From Clostridiales bacterium (GTDB lineage Bacteria; Bacillota; Clostridia; Christensenellales; JAISNN01), in NCBI GenBank assembly GCA_031275485.1, contig JAISOS010000081.1, forward strand, positions 1 to 39,827: a stretch of DNA of 39,827 nucleotides, read 5' to 3'. The translations under genes were made by a program, and so were the position numbers. Below are positions 34,632 through 39,827 of this stretch, piece by piece; position 1 is the first letter of the stretch, and the number at the start of each line of letters is the position of its first letter. The notes under the pieces were generated by a model. It made no database searches, was not told the DNA's origin, and was given only the letters and a program-made list of their open reading frames with translations.

Positions 34632-34708
34632 GGCGGCGTAGCTTAGCAGGTTAGAGCAGTCGGTTCATACCCGACAGGTCGTTGGTTCAAATCTGACCGC
34701 CGCTACCA
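34632..34708 (+). tRNA. tRNA-Met (CAT), elongator
   Basis: 77 nt with CCA. Acceptor stem GGCGGCG/CGCCGCT (G-U first pair), anticodon stem GTCGG/CCGAC, anticodon CAT. It lacks the initiator C1-A72 mismatch. A lysidine-modified Ile(CAT) tRNA cannot be fully ruled out by eye but the body resembles elongator Met. Confidence 0.88.
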
Positions 34709-34711
34709 TAC

Positions 34712-34786
34712 GGCCCTATGGTCAAGTGGTCAAGACATCGCCCTTTCACGGCGGTAACGGGAGTTCGAACCTCCCTAGGGTCACCA
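34712..34786 (+). tRNA. tRNA-Glu (TTC)
   Basis: 75 nt with CCA; acceptor GGCCCTA/TAGGGTC, anticodon TTC in CCCTTTCACGG, T-arm GGGAGTTCGAACCTCCC. It starts three bases after tRNA-Met. Confidence 0.95.
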
Positions 34787-34832
34787 GCAAAACGCGAAAA
34801 ATGAAAATCGCGGCTTTTATTTTTTGCGCTAA

Positions 34833-34908
34833 GGGAGCATAGCTCAGTTGGGAGAGCATCTGCCTTACAAGCAGAGGGTCACAGGTTCGAGCCCTGTTGT
34901 TCCCACCA
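34833..34908 (+). tRNA. tRNA-Val (TAC)
   Basis: 76 nt with CCA; acceptor GGGAGCA/TGTTCCC (one G-U), anticodon TAC in TGCCTTACAAGCA, T-arm ACAGGTTCGAGCCCTGT. Last of the cluster. Confidence 0.95.
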
Positions 34909-35377
34909 AAACAGCTTGAAAAAGCCTTAAAATCGTTGATTTTGAGGCTTTAATAACTTTACGGGCACATATCGGCGCATCGCTTTTTCGTGATTTCGGA
35001 ACGCGGCGGGATATAAGGTTTTAATCGCTTTATATATGCAACACACATATCTTAATATCGCTTACCGAACATAACATATATACGGCGTATCGTTTGTCCC
35101 GACTTCGGAACGCGTAACATAAAACCGTAAATCGCTTTATCGGAAAAATGTGCCGTATTGCAATTGCATACCGGCAACCGCATATCGTTCGCCGAAATTT
35201 ACGGTATATTGCGCTTTATACGGCGGTTTGCCGCGTATGGTTTAATATGCGAAGCGGTAAGACTTTAATCGCTTTGCGTTATGCGTGCCGTACCGCATAT
35301 ACGGCATAACGTTTACCGCAATTTCACAACGCGAATCGGTGCAAAAAATACGAATCTCAAAAAAGAAAGAGGCGATT
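34909..35377. repeat. Intergenic region with degenerate ~110-bp repeats
   Basis: 469 bases without a gene. Diverged blocks recur at about 34991, 35100, 35199 and 35320, sharing TTCGGAACGCG-type starts, AATCGCTTTATA-type middles and CATATCGTTYGCC-type ends. It looks like an old tandem array of about 3.5 units. Confidence 0.45.
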
Positions 35378-35800
35378 ATGGCAATGCGCAATCCCGGGCA
35401 GACTATAGGCAATCTGATAGATAAACGGAGCGTTTCGTTTATCGGGTCGGTCGACGAGGACGGATTTCCCAATATGAAAGCTATGTTGCCGCCGCGTAAG
35501 CGCGAGGGCATAAGAGAATTTTGGTTTACGACAAATACATCGAGTAAAAGGGTAATACAATATCGCGCAAACCCTAGCGCCTGTATCTATTTTTTTGACA
35601 AGCGTTTTTTCTGCGGGGTAATGCTCAAAGGAAAAATGGAAGTATTGACCGACGCCGCCTCGAAAGAGAGCATTTGGCGGGCAGGCGACGAGCGATATTA
35701 CAGTAACGGCGTTACGGACGAAGATTATTGTGTTTTACGGTTTACGGCACAAAACGGGCGATTTTACAGCAATTTCAATTCCGAAGATTTTATCGTATAA
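35378..35800 (+). CDS. Pyridoxamine 5'-phosphate oxidase family protein
   Basis: 140 residues with the split-barrel flavin-binding fold: IDKRSVSFIGSVDEDGFPNM, FWFTTNTSSKRVIQYRANP, and CIYFFDKRFFCGVMLKGKME. Relatives are small FMN- or heme-binding proteins of the general stress type; the substrate is unknown. The ATG at 35378 has AGAGG about seven bases upstream, while an in-frame extension to 35285 crosses the repeat array and is rejected. It stands alone after the tRNA cluster. Confidence 0.85.
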   Translation: MAMRNPGQTIGNLIDKRSVSFIGSVDEDGFPNMKAMLPPRKREGIREFWFTTNTSSKRVIQYRANPSACIYFFDKRFFCGVMLKGKMEVLTDAASKESIWRAGDERYYSNGVTDEDYCVLRFTAQNGRFYSNFNSEDFIV

Positions 35801-35894
35801 CTTGAGAAGTATCGAAAGCGCGGTTAAGCGGCGGCACAGTTTGCGCCACGCGTTGAGTTCATTCTCCCGAGTGAATTTGACAGGTATTTAATGC

Positions 35895-35923
35895 GCTCCC
35901 GGTTGAAAAACCGTGGGCTTTTT
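35895..35923 (+). terminator. Terminator downstream of the oxidase-fold gene
   Basis: GCTCCCGGTT pairs with AACCGTGGGC (one mismatch, one G-U) around a GAAA loop, followed by TTTTTG. Confidence 0.65.
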
Positions 35924-36061
35924 GTAATTTTTTTTTACCGACAAGCGTTTAAGACTTGATTATTTTCTTCATTTATAATAAGATATGATATGTAAAGATA
36001 ACAAATTTCCCGAAAGGAGAGAATCGATACGGACACAACTAATAGACAAGGATGTAATGAA

Positions 36062-36256
36062 ATGGGCGAACTTGAAAAACTGCCTAATATCGGTAAAGAA
36101 ATGGTAAGGCAATTAAACGAAATAGGTGTTACCACGCCGGAGCAATTAAGGGCTATGGGTAGTAAACAAGCTTGGTCAAATATTAAGGATGTATTTAAAG
36201 AGGCTAAACAATCGGCGACAAAAACAGTAGTAAAAACTATGCGGAAAAAGCGTTAG
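36062..36256 (+). CDS. Short TfoX C-terminal-domain-like (helix-hairpin-helix) protein, probably truncated
   Basis: 64 residues starting MGELEKLPNIGKEMVRQLNE and continuing IGVTTPEQLRAMGSKQAWSN, the start of the TfoX C-terminal helix-hairpin-helix domain. That domain normally continues about 40 residues more (DPSACINRLYALEGAIQG-like), but here a basic KEAKQSATKTVVKTMRKKR tail takes over. AAGGA nine bases upstream supports the ATG. The tail overlaps the apparent original start of the next gene in the same frame, so a single base change could fuse the two. It is likely a remnant. Confidence 0.6.
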   Translation: MGELEKLPNIGKEMVRQLNEIGVTTPEQLRAMGSKQAWSNIKDVFKEAKQSATKTVVKTMRKKR

Positions 36257-36741
36257 TAATAATAGACATTCAAAACGACATTACAAAGAATTACAAGGAT
36301 ATAATCGACAACATAAATAAAGCGATAGATTGGGCGGTTAATAATGGCGTTCATGTAGTTTATATAAGGCATGAAAATTTGTCGGATGGCACGAGAACGT
36401 TTAAGCCAAATACGCGCGGTGCCGAATTAGTGCCCGATATGAAAATAATGTCCCAAAACATTTTTACGAAGTGTAAAGGCAACGCTTTGACGAGCGAGCC
36501 GTTTACGGATTTCGTCGGTAAAAACGCAATAAACAAATTTTACCTCACGGGAGCGGACGCCGTTGCTTGCGTTAAATCAACCTGCTTTAATATGGCAAAA
36601 TCGGGTTACAAGGTTGCAGCCTTGTCTGATTGCGTCACAAGCTACGACAAAAGGAAAATTGACGAGATGTTGCAATATTACGAAAAAGTCGGTGCTAAAG
36701 TAATTACTTTGAATGACTTATTAAGCGGTAATAAGCAATAG
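36239..36741 (+). pseudogene. Isochorismatase-family cysteine hydrolase with a frameshift after the start codon
   Basis: From 36250 the frame reads ALVIIDIQNDITKNYKDIID, the isochorismatase-family N-terminus with its catalytic Asp, and continues to the catalytic Cys in TGADAVACVKSTCFNMA and the C-terminal GYKVAALSDCVTSYD, ending at 36741. No ATG, GTG or TTG opens this frame upstream. The ATG at 36239 would give MRKKALVIID if the A-run at 36245-36249 had six As instead of five. The gene is therefore frameshifted at codon 3, or the base was lost in sequencing. The only in-frame start, a TTG at 36379, would drop the first third including the catalytic Asp. Confidence 0.75.
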
Positions 36742-36789
36742 GGGAACTATTCTTTTTAAGAAATTCTGTATTTAAAGGAGTGTGAGTAT

Positions 36790-37215
36790 ATACCGAGAGC
36801 GACAACAAAAGCCGAATTAATAAAATCGGCAAACGATAATTTTGACAAGATGCTAAGCATAATTGATTTCATGAGCGAAGCAGAGCAAGCCGCTAATTTT
36901 TGCTTTGATGCGGAAGCCTTGACACAAAAAGACGGCGCGGCGCATTGGAAGCGGGACAAGAATTTACGCGATATGCTTACTCATCTTTACGAGCGGCATC
37001 AGTTGGTGCTTGTTTGGGTGGAAAGCGGCGAAAAAGGCGAGAAAAACTCTTTTTTGCCGACGGAAATAACATGGGCAAATTACCAAAAAATGAATGTCGG
37101 CTTTTGGGAAAAGCATCAAAACACATAGTACGACAAAGCAAAACATTTGTCGTAATTCCATGCATATTTTATATCATTTCCTATACTCGGTATATCATAA
37201 ATTCGGTTTTTAAAC
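36790..37215 (+). pseudogene. ClbS/DfsB-like four-helix protein, start codon ATA and premature stop
   Basis: AAAGGAG (36774-36780) is followed at normal spacing by ATA CCG AGA GCG, so the frame would read (I)PRATTKAELIKSANDNFDK, a typical DfsB/ClbS N-terminus except for ATA in place of ATG. It continues MLSIIDFMSEAEQ, LRDMLTHLYERHQLVLVWVE and TWANYQKMNVGFWEKHQNT, then TAG at 37126-37128 where a proline is expected; YDKAKH continues past the stop. Family members are about 165-170 residues, so the C-terminal third is lost. Three lesions suggest a dying gene. The end coordinate is approximate. Confidence 0.65.
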
Positions 37216-37414
37216 AAGCACTAAGAAAGCGGGCAAAATAATTGCCTAAAGCTGTGTAAACGGTAAGCAATATAAGGGCGAAAAAGGGTTGATTGCTCCC
37301 GGAAATCATCACTAAAAAGAACGGCTTTAATATCGTTTATCCCAATATTGCAAAGTACAAACAAAAAAACTTTCGGAAATCAAACCGTAAAAAAAATCTC
37401 CCTCAACTTAACGC
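37216..37414. other. Short unassigned stretch before tRNA-Ser
   Basis: A coding-looking fragment (KNGFNIVYPNIAKYKQKNFR, about 37318-37380) has no start and no recognised family; otherwise nothing is seen. Confidence 0.4.
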
Positions 37415-37504
37415 GGAGGCGTATCGAAGCGGTCATAACGAGGCGGTCTTGAAAACCGTTTGGGTTTAAAGCCCACGGGGGTTCGAATCCCTCCGCCTCC
37501 GCCA
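37415..37504 (+). tRNA. tRNA-Ser (TGA)
   Basis: 90 nt with CCA. Acceptor GGAGGCG/CGCCTCC, discriminator G, anticodon TGA in GCGGTCTTGAAAACCG, a long variable arm and T-arm GGGGGTTCGAATCCCTC. A hairpin with T-run follows 12 bases later. tRNA-Ser genes are common integration sites, and decayed mobile-element sequence begins about 340 bases downstream. Confidence 0.95.
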
Positions 37505-37515
37505 TAGTAACACGT

Positions 37516-37553
37516 AAGAATGGATAAAGTGATTTTATCCATTCTTTCTTTTT
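37516..37553 (+). terminator. Terminator after tRNA-Ser
   Basis: AAGAATGGATAAA (37516-37528) pairs perfectly with TTTATCCATTCTT (37534-37546), followed by TCTTTTT. Confidence 0.85.
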
Positions 37554-37602
37554 GCCTTGTGCAAGAAAGTGCCGATATTACAAGAGGTTTAAGCCTATTG
37601 CC

Positions 37603-37790
37603 GTTTGACTACCGACGGATATAGCCGCCCCGCCGCTTGCGATTTTTCGGCGATTCTCCGCCAAATGCCCGAAAACGGCAAAGTAGTCAAACGCCTATGC
37701 AAAAACTTGTGCATTTTGCGTAAGTTTGCGAAAGCAGTAAACGCTTTGCCTTAGTAGTCAAACGGATACAGGGGTTTGGCGTTTGACTAC
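37603..37790. repeat. Four copies of a 10-bp GTAGTCAAAC motif in alternating orientation
   Basis: GTAGTCAAAC at 37683-37692 and 37754-37763 on the plus strand, and at 37603-37612 and 37781-37790 on the minus strand. The flanks extend the similarity (ACGCC/ACGG). They sit between tRNA-Ser and the 3' end of the recombinase remnant. Confidence 0.65.
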
Positions 37791-37845
37791 TTTTGAGAGT
37801 AACAAAAAAGCCCACCGATTCAGGCGAGCTTCTATGCCATTATCT

Positions 37846-38210
37846 TCATGCCGTGAGTTCCGTGCCGTCCCTGAGTCGGAATATCAGTGTACCGTCAAGT
37901 TGCACGGTCACGCGGTCAACGGTCAGCGCCCAGAGCTTTTCGTCAAACTCGGTTAAGGCAAGTGGGGCGGCTTTCATGTCGTGGATGAACTTGCCCAGTA
38001 GCCGTCCTGATTGTTCGCGCCGCCGGATTTTTGCATCCAGTTCAGCAACCTTAGCTTTGGCGGCGGAGTTCCGTGCAAGGTAACCGTCGTTTTGCTCGGT
38101 GAACTTGGCGGAGGTAATACCGCCGTGCGAGGCTTCGTATATGAGCTTGCGGGAAAGCTCCTCTGTGATGTCAATCTCCCGCTGTAGTTCCGCGATTTCG
38201 TATTCCAAGG
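37846..38210 (-). pseudogene. C-terminal remnant of a large serine recombinase
   Basis: About 120 residues on the minus strand ending at the natural stop. It is a coiled-coil segment (ELQREIDITEELSRKLIYEA; AAKAKVAELDAKIRRREQSG) followed by LTEFDEKLWALTVDRVTVQL and DGTLIFRLRDGTEL, the typical C-terminal end of large serine recombinases of integrative elements (the EFDE...L...V..V.V..DG...F...DG pattern). The catalytic serine domain, the recombinase domain and the zinc ribbon are missing: the frame is cut at about 38210, where SbcD-like sequence on the opposite strand begins. It cannot be active. Confidence 0.8.
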
Positions 38211-38575
38211 CAGTGCAGTCGCTGGATACCGACGACTATGTTCGGGTTGTCCTTACGGACGAGCATGAAGAGCCGGATGCGCGCCGCAAGCTGGAACTGG
38301 TTTATCAGAATCTAATGTCATTGGAATACGACAACAAGCGGACGCAGGCGGCAACCGACTTCTCAACAGCCGACGCCACAGAGCTGAAGATGCCGACGGA
38401 GTATTTTGACGACTTCTTCCAGATGCAAAATGGGCAACCGCTAACCTAGCGAGAACGCTTGATACTCCTATTATTGGACTTCTTCCAGATGCAAAATGGG
38501 CAACCGCTAACCAAGTAACAATCTGAATACGTATCAACCGTGTTCAGCGAAATATTTGAGGAGGCGAACGCATGA
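38210..38575 (+). pseudogene. sbcD: C-terminal fragment of exonuclease subunit SbcD
   Basis: The plus strand reads SLDTDDYVRVVLTDEHEEPD, KLELVYQNLMSLEYDNKRT and FFQMQNGQPL, the C-terminal region of the SbcD nuclease subunit. The N-terminal phosphoesterase domain is absent, cut at the recombinase junction. A TAG at 38447-38449 interrupts, a 36-bp segment is duplicated in frame at a 66-base offset, a TAA at 38516-38518 interrupts again, and the natural tail QSEYVSTVFSEIFEEANA ends in TGA overlapping the sbcC ATG (ATGA at 38572). The overlap shows the original sbcD-sbcC operon layout. It is non-functional. Confidence 0.82.
38411..38512 (+). repeat. 36-bp in-frame direct repeat in the sbcD remnant
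   Basis: GACTTCTTCCAGATGCAAAA plus the following GGGCAACCGCTAACC occurs at 38411-38446 and again at 38477-38512. Both copies are in the SbcD frame, 66 bases apart, separated by 30 bases of unrelated sequence. Confidence 0.8.
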
Positions 38576-39295
38576 AACCTGTAAAACTCATCATGTCCGC
38601 CTTCGGATGCTATGCGGAAAAACAAGAACTCGACTTCACTTTGTTGGGAGACGAGGGCATTTATCTTATCACCGGAGAAACCAGCGCGGGCAAGACGACA
38701 ATTTTCGATGCCATCACCTTCGCGCTTTACGGCGAGGCAAGCGGAGACGCCCGCGAGCCTGTTATGTTGCGTAGCAAGTACGCCGAGCCTTCTGCCGAAA
38801 CGTATGTGGAGTTTTACTTCACCTATCACGGCAAGGATTACAGGGTGAAACTCAGTCCAACCTATGAACGCGCCAAGCAACGAGGCGAAGGCACGACGAC
38901 GCAGCAAACGGAGGCAGAGCTTGATTTGGCTGACCGCACTATCGGGAGATTGACCGAGGTCAACAAAAAAATTGTAGAGATACTCGGGCTCACCCGTGAC
39001 CAATTCGTGCAAATAGCTATGATTGCACAGGGTGAATTCCGCAAGGTTCTTTTCGCCAGCACAGAAGAACGGATGGAAATCTTCCGGCGGATTTTTAGCA
39101 CGGACAATTATAAGAAGTTCCAAGAGCGGGTTAAAAGGGATACCAGCAGCCTCCTATCTGATATCAAGGAGCAGAGGGGTAGGTATATCTCAGGCGAACC
39201 GTCTTATCGGAATCATCTCGCATATTTCGGGACTTGAGGATAAGATTGAGAAAAAGATAGTAGTGACCAAAGAACGTGGCGGCGGTAGCAAATAG
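38572..39295 (+). pseudogene. sbcC: sbcC with a large internal deletion
   Basis: The N-terminal ATPase half-domain is intact for about 205 residues: MKPVKLIMSAFGCYAEKQEL, the Walker A GETSAGKTTIFDAITFALYG, and the Q-loop region DQFVQIAMIAQGEFRKVLFA, ending near EQRGRYISG. Then, shifted by one frame, the sequence resumes as the extreme C-terminus of SbcC: LIGIISHISGLEDKIEKKI then VVTKERGGGSK and a TAG at 39293-39295. Everything between (coiled coil, zinc hook, signature motif, Walker B; roughly 750 or more residues of an about 1000-residue protein) is missing, with the junction at about 39180-39210. A 221-residue product ending at 39237 is possible but would be inactive. Confidence 0.85.
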
Positions 39296-39827
39296 CGGTG
39301 CAGTCCTTTTCCTGATCCCAACTGCCAAGCGCACAGATTAGAGCGGATTGACTTTATAAGCCAAATTGGGCAACACTAATAAATATGGAGACCAGCTATA
39401 AAAAGTCAAGCGATTTTAGACTCATATTCAACCTATCCGACGGGGAATCGTCTTCGTTATCTTTTTGGTGGAAAACCGTCTAAAATCCTCTCAAAAATCC
39501 ACCTGAAACCGCGTCGTCGGATAGGTTGAATATGAGCCCGATTTTAAGAGGATAAATTAATTATTTGGGTTTAGCGCATTAGTTTTCCAAAGGGTGAACG
39601 GCGTGAAAAAAAGAGCAACGGAAAAACCGTCACCCATTGCAAAATACCGGTGAGCGCTCGGGTTGCATCCCTGCGTTGTCCTATCCTCTCGGCGGTCAAA
39701 AGCAAGGGAAGTATAACAAAAATCAGAGAAAAAAATCAAGCGCAAGGAGGGGGCAAAAAATTATGTTTTGAGATGTGGTGTATAAGGAATGCCGGAAGTT
39801 AGGACTTTCCAAATAATATTGCAGAGT
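39296..39827. other. Gene-free right edge with inverted repeats
   Basis: 532 bases with no supportable gene. It holds a MITE-like inverted repeat (39411-39536) and a stretch at 39590-39720 rich in small hairpins (ACGG-AAAAA-CCGT, GGGTTGCATCCC) that I cannot assign. Confidence 0.55.
39411..39536. mobile_element. MITE-like element or IS-end remnant with perfect 22-bp inverted repeats
   Basis: CTCATATTCAACCTATCCGA plus CG at 39421-39442 is repeated in perfect inverse at 39515-39536, 72 bases apart. A second pair, GATTTTAGAC (39411-39420) and GTCTAAAATC (39478-39487), is also inverted. No coding sequence fits inside. The layout suggests two ends of the same insertion element brought together, or a non-autonomous element. 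Confidence 0.65.

Larger units (their letters stand above)
37505..37845. other. Intergenic region between tRNA-Ser and the recombinase remnant
   Basis: 341 bases with no gene: a terminator, then four 10-bp GTAGTCAAAC motifs in mixed orientation (listed separately). Confidence 0.6.

Noticed and set aside
38556-38848. Alternative frames overlapping sbcC as separate genes
   Set aside because: They are shadows of the strongly conserved SbcC N-terminal frame.
39590-39720. Group II intron end or known riboswitch at the right edge
   Set aside because: No domain V signature and no recognisable riboswitch core could be found by eye.

Overview
The window looks like a chromosomal segment of a Gram-positive, spore-forming-lineage Firmicute of the class Clostridia, possibly an uncultured gut or rumen member. 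Four things point there: an L32-type ribosomal protein with a zinc ribbon, a RemA/YicC/omega/CoaBC/PriA/Def/Fmt/RlmN/RsgA/Rpe/ThiN order like the yloC to thiN region of Bacillus subtilis, a SpoIVB sporulation protease, and a type III glutamine synthetase. Standard stop codons are used. Nothing here fixes the genus.

Layout. (1) 1-434, minus strand: a winged-helix, replication-initiator-like small protein and the start of a second gene. (2) 545-3680: a consensus promoter, then yceD, rpmF, plsX and rnc (lipid precursor synthesis, ribosomal protein and RNA processing). (3) 4245-17857: an AIR-synthase-like protein, yicC, remA, rpoZ, coaBC, priA, def, fmt, rlmN, rsgA, rpe and thiN, a core housekeeping block in one direction. 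The usual gmk, rsmB, prpC and prkC are missing from it. (4) 19021-25936: a 1474-residue secreted, membrane-anchored protein with GLUG-like, YDG and MBG repeats, a small TIGR04086-type membrane protein and spoIVB. (5) 26230-30738: a divergent pair of membrane-anchored glycoside hydrolases (GH36-like and GH28-like), followed by a dead IS110 transposase. (6) 31458-34908: a candidate short terminated RNA and attenuator, glnN, and a four-tRNA cluster (fMet, Met, Glu, Val). (7) 35378-39827: an accessory, decaying end. It holds a pyridoxamine-oxidase-fold protein, three genes damaged at their starts or by single lesions, tRNA-Ser, the tail of a serine recombinase abutting a broken sbcD, and an sbcC with a large internal deletion.

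Two features cut across the window. First, a dispersed palindromic repeat of about 65-75 bp (a roughly 38-42 bp palindrome preceded by a conserved GTTAAAGTTTTTT-like arm) occurs at least eight times, plus decayed or half copies. Several copies lie immediately upstream of start codons (yicC, fmt, thiN), and two lie just after genes in the opposite orientation (rnc, glnN). Second, several core enzymes carry low-complexity insertions between conserved domains: YceD, CoaBC (six 11-residue repeats) and RlmN (about 85 residues).

No intact novel defence or mobile system is evident. The most unusual material is the repeat family with its placement in gene leaders, the insertions in core proteins, and the recombinase/sbcDC deletion scar at the right end.
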